Assembly: GCF_018398395.1 (NCBI RefSeq)
Contig: NZ_JAHCBF010000001.1
Location: 434,001-498,000, forward strand
Source: Croceicoccus gelatinilyticus
Lineage (GTDB): Bacteria > Pseudomonadota > Alphaproteobacteria > Sphingomonadales > Sphingomonadaceae
Reading direction: 5' to 3'
DNA length: 64,000 nt
This document shows positions 47,665 to 57,154 of this stretch, one piece after another (positions within the stretch are counted from its first letter, which is position 1; each line of letters opens with the position of its first letter). The notes under the pieces are model-generated. The model ran no database searches and was not told the DNA's origin. It saw nothing but the letters and a program-made list of their open reading frames with translations. The position numbers and the translations under genes are program-made.

Positions 47665-50364
47665 TCAGTTGCCGAACGTACGCTGCCACCAGCCGCGACG
47701 CGGCTCACCGTTTTCGTCCAGCGCCTCGGCACCGCTGCCTTCGGCGCCGACGTCATTGGCTACGCCGCTTTCAGCAGCAGGAGCCTCGGCAGCGGGAGCG
47801 GGCTGTTCGTCGCTTGCGACCGGTTCGGGAGCCGCTTCAACGGACGGAGCAGCCTCTGCGGTTGCCTCGGTGTCTTCTGCGGTCGGTTCAGCCTTCTTGC
47901 GCCGCGTACGACGCTTCTTGGGCTTCTCTTCCGCTTCGGGCTCTGCGGCTTCATCGGCAGCCGGTTCTGCAGGTGCCGGTGCAGCTTCTTCGGCTGTCTC
48001 TTCAGCAGCCGGTTCAGCCTTCTTGCGGCGCGTACGGCGCTTCTTGGGCTTTTCCTCTGCTTCCGGCTCGGCCTGCTCAGCTTCTGCCGAAGCTTCCGCC
48101 GCGGGTTCCTCGGTCACGGCTTCGGGCTTTTCCTCGGCAGGCTCGGCCGCGGCTTCATCGCCTTCGTTGTTATTCTCATCCGCATTGTCGCTCGACTTCT
48201 TGCCGCCACGACGGCGGCGACGGCGCTTTTTCGGAGCCCCTTCGGAATCGTCGTTCGATGCCTCGTCCTGGCTGTCGCCATCATCGGAACTGTCGTCGTC
48301 GCCGTTGTCGTCCGAACCGTTCTCGTCCGAATCGTTGTCGTCGTTTCCGTCTTCACGGTTGCGATTGCGGTTGCGACGGCCGCCGCGGCGGCGACGGCGG
48401 CGCTTGCGGCGGGGCTGATCGCCGTCGTCGCTGCGCTCATCGTCGTTGTCGTCTTCGTCTTCGATGTCGCTATCGTCGTCGTCATCGTCCTGGATAACTT
48501 CGAACTTGGGCGCATCCTTGGGGCGCGGGCCGCTGGAGGCTGCGCGCATCTTCGCGCCTTCGTTCTCGCCCTCGGGGATCACTTCGACGTGGACGCCGTA
48601 GCGCTCTTCGATTTCGGCAAGATCGGCACGCTTGGAATTGAGCAGGTAGATCGCCGCTTCGGTCGAGGCATAGAGCGTGATGGTCGTGCCCTTGCCCTTG
48701 GCCGCTTCGTCCTCGATCAGGCGCAGGGCGGAAAGGCCCGCGCTCGATGCCGTGCGGACAAGGCCAGTGCCGTCACAGTGCGGGCATTCGCGGGTGGTAG
48801 CTTCCAGAACGCCGGTGCGCAGGCGCTGACGGCTCATTTCCATCAGGCCGAAGCCCGAAATGCGGCCGACCTGAATGCGGGCGCGATCGTTCTTCAGCGC
48901 CTCCTTCATGCACTTCTCGACCTTACGGATCGAGGAATTATGCTCCATGTCGATGAAGTCGATGACCACGAGACCTGCCATGTCGCGCAGGCGCAGCTGG
49001 CGCGCGATTTCCTTGGCAGCTTCGAGATTGGTCGAAAGCGCGGTCTGCTCGATGCCGTGTTCCTTGGTGGAACGGCCGGAGTTGATGTCGATCGAGACGA
49101 GCGCCTCGGTCGGATTGATGACGAGATAGCCGCCCGACTTTAGCTGCACGACGGGGTCGTACATCGCCGAAAGCTGGTCCTCGGCGCCATAGCGCTGAAA
49201 CAGCGGCACCGGGTCGGCATATTGCTTCACACGCCGCGCATGGCTGGGCATCAGCAGCTTCATGAATTCCTTGGCCGAGCGGTAACCCTGCTCGCCCTCG
49301 ACGATCACTTCCTCGATCTCGCGGTTGTAGATGTCGCGAATCGCGCGCTTGATCAGGTCGCTGTCCGAATGGATCAGGGCCGGCGCGCTGGATTTCAGGG
49401 TGTTTTCGCGGATCTCGTCCCACAGGCGGGCGAGGTAGTCGAAGTCGCGCTTGATCTCGGTCTTGGTGCGCTGAAGCCCTGCGGTGCGAACGATGCAGCC
49501 CATCGACTTGGGCAGCGACATTTCCGACACGATCTGCTTCAGGCGCTTGCGGTCGCTCGCGCTCGAAATCTTGCGGCTGATGCCGCCGCCGTGGCTGCTG
49601 TTCGGCATGAGCACGCAGTAACGGCCTGCCAGCGAGAGGTAGGTGGTGAGGGCTGCGCCCTTGTTGCCACGCTCTTCCTTGACGACCTGCACGAGCAGGA
49701 CCTGGCGACGCTGGATCACGTCCTGGATCTTGTAGCGACGACGCAGGGCAAGACGCTTGGCGCGTGCCTCGTCGGCAGCGCGGGCGCGGTTGCCGCCCTG
49801 GCGACGACCCTTGCGGCGACGGGGACGCTTGTCTTCCGCCTCGTCATTGTCGTCATCGTTACCCGAGACGTTGCCGTCCTCGATCGTGGCGACGTCGTCC
49901 TTCTCGGACGTGTCTACCTCTTCGAGACCTTCTTCGCCCTCGGCCAGTTCCTCGGCGAACGAATCGGATTCGTCGTGGCGATCTTCGTCGTCCTGATCGT
50001 CATCATTTTCGTCGGCGCCGTTGTCGTCTTCGTCGTCACCGTCTTCCTCGGCGCGCAGACGCGCTTCTTCTTCCGCGTGGGCGGCCTCTTCGGCCAGCAG
50101 CGCTTCGCGGTCTTCCTTCGGAATCTGGTAATAGTCGGGGTGAATTTCGTTGAAGGCGAGGAAACCGTGACGGTTGCCCCCGAAATCGACGAAAGCGGCC
50201 TGAAGCGAGGGTTCTACCCTCGTCACCTTGGCCAGGTAAATATTGCCCTTGATCTGCTTGTGTTCGGCCGACTCGAAGTCGAACTCTTCAATCCTGTTTC
50301 CCTTGAGCACTGCCACCCGGGTCTCTTCCTGGTGGCGCGCATCGATCAGCATACGCGTGGACAT
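47665..50364 (-). CDS. rne: Ribonuclease E
   Basis: RNase E is the endonuclease scaffold of the RNA degradosome. The 899-residue protein starts 'MSTRMLIDARHQEETRVAVL' and has the S1 domain (about 35-90 and 205-250) split by an acidic low-complexity insertion of about 100 residues. The catalytic core follows ('FIDMEHNSSIRKVEKCMKEA', Zn-link 'ECPHCDGTGLVRT' at about 530), and a C-terminal arm from about 620 to the end that is acidic, Arg/Lys-rich blocks ('RRKRRRRRRGGRRNR') and repeated. Length is near that of other alphaproteobacterial RNase E proteins. It starts after a 620-base leader region. Confidence 0.95.
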   Translation of the reverse strand: MSTRMLIDARHQEETRVAVLKGNRIEEFDFESAEHKQIKGNIYLAKVTRVEPSLQAAFVDFGGNRHGFLAFNEIHPDYYQIPKEDREALLAEEAAHAEEEARLRAEEDGDDEDDNGADENDDDQDDEDRHDESDSFAEELAEGEEGLEEVDTSEKDDVATIEDGNVSGNDDDNDEAEDKRPRRRKGRRQGGNRARAADEARAKRLALRRRYKIQDVIQRRQVLLVQVVKEERGNKGAALTTYLSLAGRYCVLMPNSSHGGGISRKISSASDRKRLKQIVSEMSLPKSMGCIVRTAGLQRTKTEIKRDFDYLARLWDEIRENTLKSSAPALIHSDSDLIKRAIRDIYNREIEEVIVEGEQGYRSAKEFMKLLMPSHARRVKQYADPVPLFQRYGAEDQLSAMYDPVVQLKSGGYLVINPTEALVSIDINSGRSTKEHGIEQTALSTNLEAAKEIARQLRLRDMAGLVVIDFIDMEHNSSIRKVEKCMKEALKNDRARIQVGRISGFGLMEMSRQRLRTGVLEATTRECPHCDGTGLVRTASSAGLSALRLIEDEAAKGKGTTITLYASTEAAIYLLNSKRADLAEIEERYGVHVEVIPEGENEGAKMRAASSGPRPKDAPKFEVIQDDDDDDSDIEDEDDNDDERSDDGDQPRRKRRRRRRGGRRNRNRNREDGNDDNDSDENGSDDNGDDDSSDDGDSQDEASNDDSEGAPKKRRRRRRGGKKSSDNADENNNEGDEAAAEPAEEKPEAVTEEPAAEASAEAEQAEPEAEEKPKKRRTRRKKAEPAAEETAEEAAPAPAEPAADEAAEPEAEEKPKKRRTRRKKAEPTAEDTEATAEAAPSVEAAPEPVASDEQPAPAAEAPAAESGVANDVGAEGSGAEALDENGEPRRGWWQRTFGN
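47885..48069 (-). repeat. Imperfect direct repeat in the rne C-terminal arm
   Basis: Two copies of a roughly 59-base unit (47885-47943 and 48011-48069), 126 bases (42 codons) apart, encode 'EEKPKKRRTRRKKAEP' followed by divergent Ala/Glu spacers. They add a duplicated basic block to the RNase E tail. Confidence 0.8.
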
Positions 50365-50985
50365 CGATTATTCTCCGTGCGCGCAAATGGCCGGGTGGAG
50401 CGGCGGGCCGCTGTGCCGGGGCTGCGCGTCTATTTGTGAAAACGCGCCGATCCGGCCGGGTCCATGACCCGCCGTTCGGCGCGAAAGCTACGTTGAAGTC
50501 GGCAGAGCGCGCGATACGCGTTGCCGGAAGTGAAAACTGTGTGTGGATGGGGTCGAAGGCGCGCGCAAAAGCGCTCACGGCGAGAGCAGCGGCCGGCCCG
50601 GTGGGCAAGCTGTTCACTGCAATCGACGATGTTTCGACCATAAAGACTTACCTATTCATCCGCGTGGCTTCGCGATGGGCACGCTGCTGGTTATTCAGCG
50701 CGATGCCGCGATACGGGCCTGCCACTCGGCACGCCGGGAGAACATCAGACGAGGGCGCGGCACGGTTTCCTGCCTCCTTCCGAAGGCGCCACTTCCAGCC
50801 CGGCGCACGGGATGCGCATCTGGGGAAGGGCTTGAAAACCGAACGGACCTGACTGTCCCGGTCGTCGGCGACGCTAGCATCAGTGATCGGCGGCGGCAAC
50901 TAAAAGCAAAGCGTCGCGCAACAATCTGAGCATGATGCGGCTGCAATCCTTGCCTGTTCGGCAGGCGCAGCGATAGTCAGCGGCC
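50365..50985. other. Non-coding 621-base divergent region between rne and the amidase gene
   Basis: No reading frame here has a family, a good ribosome binding site or conserved neighbours. Several GC-rich inverted segments are visible. In E. coli rne has a long, autoregulatory 5' UTR; a similarly long leader on the minus strand is a reasonable guess. I could not place promoters with confidence. Confidence 0.5.
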
Positions 50986-51888
50986 ATGGGCTGGGACGGT
51001 TACATCGGTGGTGGAAACGGGGCGGAACACCTCGGCAAGGGAAGGCTGGCGCTTGTCTTTGCCGGTGCCGTTATCGTTGGCGCGATGGCCGGGTTCGGCT
51101 TTGGGGTCGTTTTTCCCGGCGGGGGCGATGCTGTCATCTCTCGTCAATTGCCCGCTTTGCAGGATGCGGAATTGCCGCGGATCGCCGTATCGGAGAGTAC
51201 CGGCGCGGATGCGCCGCTGGTCGTACTCGATCCCGGGCACGGCGGCTTCGACCCGGGGGCCAGCAGCGCTGAAGGTGCACGCGAGAAGGATATCGCCCTC
51301 GCACTCGCGGTCTCGGTTCGCGACGTCCTGCTCGATCTTGGCGGCGTTCGCGTCGCGCTGACGCGTGAGACGGACCGCTTTCTGCCACTGGAGGAACGCC
51401 CGAGACTGGCCGAGGCGCTTGGCGCGGATGCGTTTGTCTCGATTCACGCGGACAGCGCACCGGTTCCAGAGGCGCAGGGTGCGAACGTCTATGTTCTCTC
51501 CGCTCGCGCCTCCGATCGCGAAGCTCAGGCACTTGCCCGCATCGAGAACGAGAGTGCGAGTGGTCTGGACCTGCCGGACGGGGCGGACGACGTGGCGCAA
51601 GTGCTTGCCGACCTGATGCGGCGAGAGACGGCGCTCGCCTCGGTTGGCCTTGCAACATCGATCGATGAGGAGTCGCTAGGGGCAATGCCGCGGCACGAGC
51701 CATTTCGCCGCTCGGCCAATTTCGTCGTCCTGCGCTCGCCTGAATTACCTTCCGTACTTTTCGAAGCTGGTTACCTGACCAATCCGGAGGATGCGGCGCG
51801 CCTTTCCGACCCCGCTACTCGTCAGGCCGTTGCCGAGGCGCTGGCCCGTGCGATCCTGACTGACCTGCTTGCTTCGCAGCCACGCTGA
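50986..51888 (+). CDS. N-acetylmuramoyl-L-alanine amidase (Amidase_3)
   Basis: This 300-residue enzyme cuts the amide bond between MurNAc and peptide in peptidoglycan. An N-terminal membrane segment (about 22-44) precedes the amidase domain (about 75-300) with zinc ligands in 'VVLDPGHGGFDPGASS', 'AREKDIALALA' (Glu), 'FVSIHADSAP' (His) and the catalytic Glu in 'PSVLFEAGYLTNPEDA'. Unlike AmiC it has no AMIN domain. It is upstream of the PBP1A gene (81-base gap), so the two probably cooperate in wall synthesis and splitting. Confidence 0.92.
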   Translation: MGWDGYIGGGNGAEHLGKGRLALVFAGAVIVGAMAGFGFGVVFPGGGDAVISRQLPALQDAELPRIAVSESTGADAPLVVLDPGHGGFDPGASSAEGAREKDIALALAVSVRDVLLDLGGVRVALTRETDRFLPLEERPRLAEALGADAFVSIHADSAPVPEAQGANVYVLSARASDREAQALARIENESASGLDLPDGADDVAQVLADLMRRETALASVGLATSIDEESLGAMPRHEPFRRSANFVVLRSPELPSVLFEAGYLTNPEDAARLSDPATRQAVAEALARAILTDLLASQPR

Positions 51889-51969
51889 CGAACGCTTGCA
51901 CACGAAGTTTCAACGCCCTGTCGCCAAGCATCTTTCCTGATCGCGAAAGGCCGTGCTAGGGCAGCGTCG

Positions 51970-54483
51970 ATGACCGTGGGATCGCAATTCGCAACGTACT
52001 GGAACCGTGCCCGTGGCGATATGTCCGCGCTCGGTACCAACCTTCGCACTCGCTGGCGCGAAAGCCGCCTTTTTCGCTGGTTTTCAGGGCTGGTTGCCCT
52101 GGGCATCGTCGTGTTCATTGGCGCTTACTATGCGATCGGTGCGGGGCTTCCGTCTGCCGATCGCCTGCTGACGTATCAGCCGCCTCTGCCCACGATGGTG
52201 CGGGGAATCGATGGCGAGATCGTCAATTCCTATGCCCGCGAACGCCGCGTTCAGCTGCGCTACGTCGATTTTCCCAAGCAGCTTCAGGACGCTTTCCTGT
52301 CTGCCGAGGACAAGACTTTCTGGAGCCATGGCGGCGTCGATGTTGGCGGCCTTGCCGGCGCGGTCGTCGACTATGTCAGCAAGATGGGTTCGGGCCAGCG
52401 CGCCAAGGGCGGCTCGACCATTACGCAGCAGGTCGCAAAGAATATCCTTGTCGGTGACGAATACTCGATCACCCGCAAGCTGAAGGAAATGATCCTCGCA
52501 CGCCGCATTGAAGGCGTGCTGACCAAGGAACAGATCCTTGAACTTTACCTCAACGAGATCCCGTTGGGCCGTCAGAGCTTTGGCGTTCAGGCCGCAAGCC
52601 GTGCCTACTTCGACAAGGACGTTGCCGATCTCGATCTGAACGAGGCCGCTTTTCTTGCGATTCTGCCCAAGGCGCCGGAACGCTATGGCCGCGCCCAGTA
52701 TTCCGACATGGCGCTGGAGCGTCGTAACTACGTGCTCGAGCAGATGGTCGACAACGGCTGGGCGACCCGCGCCGAGGCTGACGAGGCCAAGGCCAAGCCG
52801 CTCGGCCTCGTGCCGCGCCGTTCGGCCAGCTATGATCCTGCCGGTGGCTACTTTGTCGAAGAAGTGCGCCGCCGCCTGATCGACCGCTTCGGTGAAACCG
52901 CCGACGATGGCGAGAATTCGGTCTATGCCGGTGGCCTGTGGGTTCGAACCTCGCTCGACATGGAAATGCAGGAGGCGGCCCGTGCTGCGCTGCGTGCAGG
53001 CCTGATGCGGTATCACAGCGGCAAGGGGTGGAGCGGCCCGATCGCCAAGATCAACATGGACGAGAACTGGCAGACCCAGCTTATCGTCTCGAACCTGTCG
53101 ATCGATTACGAGGACTGGAAAGTCGGCGTCGTCACCGAGCGTAGCGGCAATTCCGCGCGTATCGGGTTTACCGACGGCGAAACATATCCGCTTTCGAACC
53201 TGCCCGACAACCTCAAGGCCGGCGACGTCATTACTGCTGCGCCGAGGAATCAGTCCGAATGGGTCGTGCGCACGGTGCCGACCGTTTCGGGCGGTCTTGT
53301 TGTCGAAAACCCGCGCAATGGCCGTGTGCTCGCCATGCAGGGCGGTTTCGACGCACGCCTCGGCTCATTCAACCGCGCTACGCAGGCGGAGCGTCAGCCG
53401 GGCTCGACCATCAAGCCGTTCGTCTATGCAACCGGTCTCGATCAGGGCATGACGCCCGCAACGCTCGTCAACGATGGCCCGTTCTGCGTCTGGCAAGGTG
53501 CAGGCCTTGGTGAAAAGTGCTTCCGCAATTTCGGCAATTCGCGCGGGGCAGGGGACCAGACGATGCGCTGGGGCCTTGAACAATCGCGCAACCTGATGAC
53601 GATCCACATCGCCAACGACGCAGGCATGGACAACGTGACCGACACGTTCCGCCGCGTCGGGATCGGCGACTATCAGAACTACCTGTCCTTCGCGCTCGGC
53701 GCTGGCGACACGACCGTTGCCAAGATGGTCAACGCTTACGCCGCTCTTGCCAATCTTGGTCGCCAATATGATCAGTCAGTTATCGATTACGTGCAGAACC
53801 GTGAGGGGAAGGTCATCTGGAAGGCGGACAAGCGCCGCTGCGAAACGTGCAACGCCGATGACTGGGACGGCAAGCCGATGCCGCGCCTCGCTGCGGCGGG
53901 CAAGCAGGTTCTGGATGCCGGAACTGCCTATCAGGTCGTTCACATGCTTGAAGGCGTGGTGACCCGGGGTACAGCCGTGCGCCTGCGCAGCCTCGAACTG
54001 CCGATCTTTGGCAAGACCGGCACGACTTCGGGCCCGACGAATGCCTGGTTTGTTGGCGGTTCGGCCGACCTTGTCGCTGGCGTCTATGTCGGATTTGATC
54101 AGCCGCGTAACCTTGGTGGCTGGGTGCAGGGCGGCAACACGGCAGGTCCGATCATCAAGCAGTTGATCGAGGAAACGAAGAGCCGCTGGCCGACGACGCC
54201 AGTGCGTGCGCCGGAGAATATCCGCATGGTTCGCATCGACCGTCGCTCGGGCAAGCGGGTCTTTGAAGGCTGGCCGACGAACGAGTGGACGCCCGCAATC
54301 ATCTGGGAAGCGTTCAAGCCTGACAGCGAACCTCGCCGTTCACTCGACCGGCAGACGCTGGAAGAACGGCGCAATGCCGCGATCGCCGCACTTCGTGCCG
54401 CGACCGAGGAGCGCGCCGTACAGACGCGCGGCCCGCGCCGGATCGATGATACTTTCCTTGAAGATCAAGGCGGCATCTACTGA
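51970..54483 (+). CDS. Penicillin-binding protein 1A, bifunctional transglycosylase/transpeptidase
   Basis: This 837-residue class A PBP polymerises and crosslinks peptidoglycan. It has an N-terminal cytoplasmic tail, one membrane anchor (about 40-60), a GT51 glycosyltransferase domain with 'SAEDKTFWSHGGVD' (Glu about 112) and 'GGSTITQQVAKN', and a transpeptidase domain with SxxK 'PGSTIKPFVY' (Ser about 479), SRN 'EQSRNLM', and KTG 'FGKTGTTSGPTNAW' (about 680). It follows the amidase. Start at ATG 51970. Confidence 0.95.
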   Translation: MTVGSQFATYWNRARGDMSALGTNLRTRWRESRLFRWFSGLVALGIVVFIGAYYAIGAGLPSADRLLTYQPPLPTMVRGIDGEIVNSYARERRVQLRYVDFPKQLQDAFLSAEDKTFWSHGGVDVGGLAGAVVDYVSKMGSGQRAKGGSTITQQVAKNILVGDEYSITRKLKEMILARRIEGVLTKEQILELYLNEIPLGRQSFGVQAASRAYFDKDVADLDLNEAAFLAILPKAPERYGRAQYSDMALERRNYVLEQMVDNGWATRAEADEAKAKPLGLVPRRSASYDPAGGYFVEEVRRRLIDRFGETADDGENSVYAGGLWVRTSLDMEMQEAARAALRAGLMRYHSGKGWSGPIAKINMDENWQTQLIVSNLSIDYEDWKVGVVTERSGNSARIGFTDGETYPLSNLPDNLKAGDVITAAPRNQSEWVVRTVPTVSGGLVVENPRNGRVLAMQGGFDARLGSFNRATQAERQPGSTIKPFVYATGLDQGMTPATLVNDGPFCVWQGAGLGEKCFRNFGNSRGAGDQTMRWGLEQSRNLMTIHIANDAGMDNVTDTFRRVGIGDYQNYLSFALGAGDTTVAKMVNAYAALANLGRQYDQSVIDYVQNREGKVIWKADKRRCETCNADDWDGKPMPRLAAAGKQVLDAGTAYQVVHMLEGVVTRGTAVRLRSLELPIFGKTGTTSGPTNAWFVGGSADLVAGVYVGFDQPRNLGGWVQGGNTAGPIIKQLIEETKSRWPTTPVRAPENIRMVRIDRRSGKRVFEGWPTNEWTPAIIWEAFKPDSEPRRSLDRQTLEERRNAAIAALRAATEERAVQTRGPRRIDDTFLEDQGGIY

Positions 54484-54551
54484 TCGCATCTCATGCTGCG
54501 GCGCACTGTCAGGCAATGGACATTCGCGCCGGCAGGCCCCATTGAGGGGGT

Positions 54552-55106
54552 ATGAAAAAGCTCGCACTTTCCCTCGCCGCTGCCGCTGCTGCCATTGGCG
54601 CGACCATGTCCGTTCCCGCCGTTGCCGCGTTGAAGAAAGGGGCAGAGGCGCCCCTCTTCACGACTTCGGGCGCGCTGGCCGGCAAGTCCTTCCGCTTCAA
54701 CCTTGATGAGGCGCTGAAGAAGGGGCCGGTCGTGCTCTACTTCTATCCCAAGGCTTTCACGCAAGGCTGCACTTTGGAAGCGCATGCCTTTGCCGAGGCG
54801 ATGGACGAGTTTCGCGCTGCAGGCGCGCAAGTCGTCGGCATGTCGAACGACGATGTCGAAACGCTCAAAAAGTTCTCGACCGAGGCGTGCCGCGACGAAT
54901 TTCCGGTTGCTCGCGCAACGCCCGGCTTGATCCGCGCCTATGACGTCGCGCTGAAGCGTGAAGGCGTGCCGACGGGTATGACCGACCGCACGTCCTATGT
55001 CATCGACACCGACGGCCGGATCGTCATGGTCCATTCCGACCTCGACTGGCGTGAACACGTGTCGAAGACCCTGGCGGCCGTAAAGGCGATGAAGCGCAAG
55101 GGCTGA
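54552..55106 (+). CDS. Exported peroxiredoxin (BCP/AhpC-TSA family)
   Basis: This 184-residue protein has a signal peptide (about residues 1-26, 'AAAAAAIGATMSVPAVAA') and a peroxiredoxin domain with the peroxidatic Cys in 'KAFTQGCTLEAHAFAEAM'; a second Cys is in 'TEACRDEFPV'. It would reduce peroxides in the periplasm, needing an exported thiol partner. It lies between the PBP1A and prfB genes. A short hairpin-like segment follows but I did not call a terminator. Confidence 0.88.
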   Translation: MKKLALSLAAAAAAIGATMSVPAVAALKKGAEAPLFTTSGALAGKSFRFNLDEALKKGPVVLYFYPKAFTQGCTLEAHAFAEAMDEFRAAGAQVVGMSNDDVETLKKFSTEACRDEFPVARATPGLIRAYDVALKREGVPTGMTDRTSYVIDTDGRIVMVHSDLDWREHVSKTLAAVKAMKRKG

Positions 55107-55226
55107 CCCTCGCGTCCGGTCCCTTGTGGGGGACAGCTTTGCCGCTACGGCTCTTTTGCGATAGCAGCCACTTTCCACATCGGAGCCGCTGGGCTAAGCG
55201 GACCGCCGACTTACGGAGAATTCACC

Positions 55227-56354
55227 ATGCGTGCCGAAGGGCAGGCCCATATCGACCGCATCGAAGCGGCACTTGCACTCATCCGCCGATCGCTGGACTG
55301 GGACGCCGCGCTGCGCCGTCTGGACGAGCTTAACGCCCGTGTTGAGGACCCGACCCTGTGGGACGACCCCAAAGGCGCGGAAGAAGTCATGCGGGAGCGT
55401 GGCCGCCTTGAAAGCTCGATCGGCGCGGTAAAGTCGATTTCAGCCGAAATGGCCGATGCCATCGAATTCGTCGAACTGGGCGAGGCCGAGGGCGACGACG
55501 ACACCGTCAACGAAGGTATCGCCACGCTGGCTTCGCTGGTCGAGCGGGCCGACCGCGACAAGGTCGGCGCGCTGCTTTCGGGCGAGGCGGACAGCTACGA
55601 CACGTACCTCGAAGTCCACGCAGGTGCCGGCGGCACGGAAAGCCAGGACTGGGCCGAAATGCTGCAGCGCATGTATTCGCGCTGGGCCGAACGGCGCGGC
55701 TACAAGGTCGAGCTGGTCGAATACCAGGCGGGTGAACAGGCGGGCATCAAGTCCGCGACGCTGCTGATCAAGGGCGAGAATGCCTATGGCTATGCGAAGA
55801 CGGAAAGCGGCGTTCACCGCCTCGTCCGCATCAGCCCCTATGACAGCTCGGCGCGTCGCCACACTTCGTTCAGTTCGGTCTGGGTCTATCCGGTCATCGA
55901 CGACGACATCGAGATCGAGATCAATCCGGCGGACCTGAAGATCGACACCTACCGCGCTTCGGGTGCGGGCGGTCAGCACGTCAACACGACCGACTCCGCC
56001 GTTCGCATCACCCACCAGCCCACCGGCATCGTGGTGGCCAGCCAGAACGACCGTTCGCAGCACAAGAACCGCGCTACCGCGATGAACATGCTGAAGGCGC
56101 GCCTTTACGAAAAGGAACTGGCAGAACGTGAGGCCGCGGCCTCGGGCGAGTACCAGGCCAAGACCGAGATCGGTTGGGGCCACCAGATCCGCTCCTACGT
56201 GCTGCAGCCGTACCAGCAGGTGAAGGACTTGCGCACGGGCCATGTCTCGACGAACCCGAGCGACGTCCTCGACGGTGCGCTCGACCCGTTCATCACCGCC
56301 GCGCTTGCGCAGCGCGTGACGGGCGAGGAAGTCGAAGTGGAAGACGTGGATTGA
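55227..56354 (+). CDS. prfB: Peptide chain release factor 2
   Basis: RF2 reads UAA and UGA stop codons. The 375-residue protein has the GGQ loop '[17 protein letters not shown]' (about residues 244-260) and the anticodon-like tripeptide region '[18 protein letters not shown]', where the E. coli SPF is SPY, as in other alphaproteobacteria. The frame runs straight through the region where E. coli prfB carries its programmed UGA frameshift, so autoregulation by that mechanism is absent. It overlaps the next gene, a methyltransferase, by 4 bases (TTGA). Confidence 0.95.
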   Translation: MRAEGQAHIDRIEAALALIRRSLDWDAALRRLDELNARVEDPTLWDDPKGAEEVMRERGRLESSIGAVKSISAEMADAIEFVELGEAEGDDDTVNEGIATLASLVERADRDKVGALLSGEADSYDTYLEVHAGAGGTESQDWAEMLQRMYSRWAERRGYKVELVEYQAGEQAGIKSATLLIKGENAYGYAKTESGVHRLVRISPYDSSARRHTSFSSVWVYPVIDDDIEIEINPADLKIDTYRASGAGGQHVNTTDSAVRITHQPTGIVVASQNDRSQHKNRATAMNMLKARLYEKELAEREAAASGEYQAKTEIGWGHQIRSYVLQPYQQVKDLRTGHVSTNPSDVLDGALDPFITAALAQRVTGEEVEVEDVD

Positions 56355-57154
56355 TCGCATCGCGCGCCTTGTCTGCTGCGCTTGTCCTGACGGCTGGTCT
56401 CGCCCTTACCGGGTGCGACATCTCTGCCGCGGGGGACGAGCGGGCGGCCACCGCGCGCGATTTTCCGGAGCCTGACCGGCCGGTCTCGACCACGACCAGC
56501 AACCAGGTCGCCACCGAACGTTCGCGCGACGACCGCAAGGAAGCGGCAACCGTGATGGACCTTGCCAATATCGGCGAGGGCATGACCGTGGCCGATATCG
56601 GCGCGGGCGAGGGGTATTACACCACGCGCCTTGCCGAACGGGTTGGCGCGCGCGGCCGGGTTCTGGCTCAGGACATCGATGCGGAAGTGCTCGACCGGCT
56701 AGGCGCGCGCGTGCAGCGCGAACGGCTCGACAACGTATCGATCGCGCGCGGGTCCGAGGATGATCCGAAGCTTCCCGAAAACAGCTTCGACCGCATCTTC
56801 CTCGTCCACATGTATCACGAGGTTACCGAGCCCTATGCCTTCCTGTGGCGGCTGCGTCCGGCGTTGAAGGACAAGGGGCAGGTAATCGTGGTCGACACCG
56901 ACCGGCCAACGGATTCGCACGGAATCCCGCCGGTTCTGCTATTCTGTGAATTCGAGGCGGTGGGCTTTCGCCTTGCCGCCTTCATCCGCCGGCCCGAACT
57001 GGCCGGTTACTACGCGCGGTTCGAGGTCGAGGGTCCTCGCCCCGATCCGCAGGATATCGAGGCTTGCCAACAGGACGTGGCAGCCGGAACCGATATCGAG
57101 AAACACCTGGGCAGCCTTGATGGCACGCCCGAAACCGGGACGGTAAGCACATGA
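56351..57154 (+). CDS. Class I SAM methyltransferase with lipoprotein-type signal
   Basis: This 267-residue protein starts with TTG at 56351 in the prfB stop and has '[12 protein letters not shown]' (lipobox; Cys about 21). After a linker it carries a class I methyltransferase domain with motif I '[20 protein letters not shown]', and '[15 protein letters not shown]'. Methyl donor SAM is cytoplasmic, so an exported enzyme is puzzling; it could be a binding protein or use another route. It is coupled by overlap to both prfB and the oxidoreductase gene. Confidence 0.8.
   Translation: MIASRALSAALVLTAGLALTGCDISAAGDERAATARDFPEPDRPVSTTTSNQVATERSRDDRKEAATVMDLANIGEGMTVADIGAGEGYYTTRLAERVGARGRVLAQDIDAEVLDRLGARVQRERLDNVSIARGSEDDPKLPENSFDRIFLVHMYHEVTEPYAFLWRLRPALKDKGQVIVVDTDRPTDSHGIPPVLLFCEFEAVGFRLAAFIRRPELAGYYARFEVEGPRPDPQDIEACQQDVAAGTDIEKHLGSLDGTPETGTVST

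Noticed and set aside
49222-50439. 405-codon plus-strand open frame antisense to rne
   Set aside because: Low-complexity hydrophobic product produced by the complement of acidic repeats; not a membrane protein gene.
55227-55320. Programmed frameshift in prfB
   Set aside because: The reading frame is continuous past the region where the E. coli UGA lies, so no frameshift is needed.
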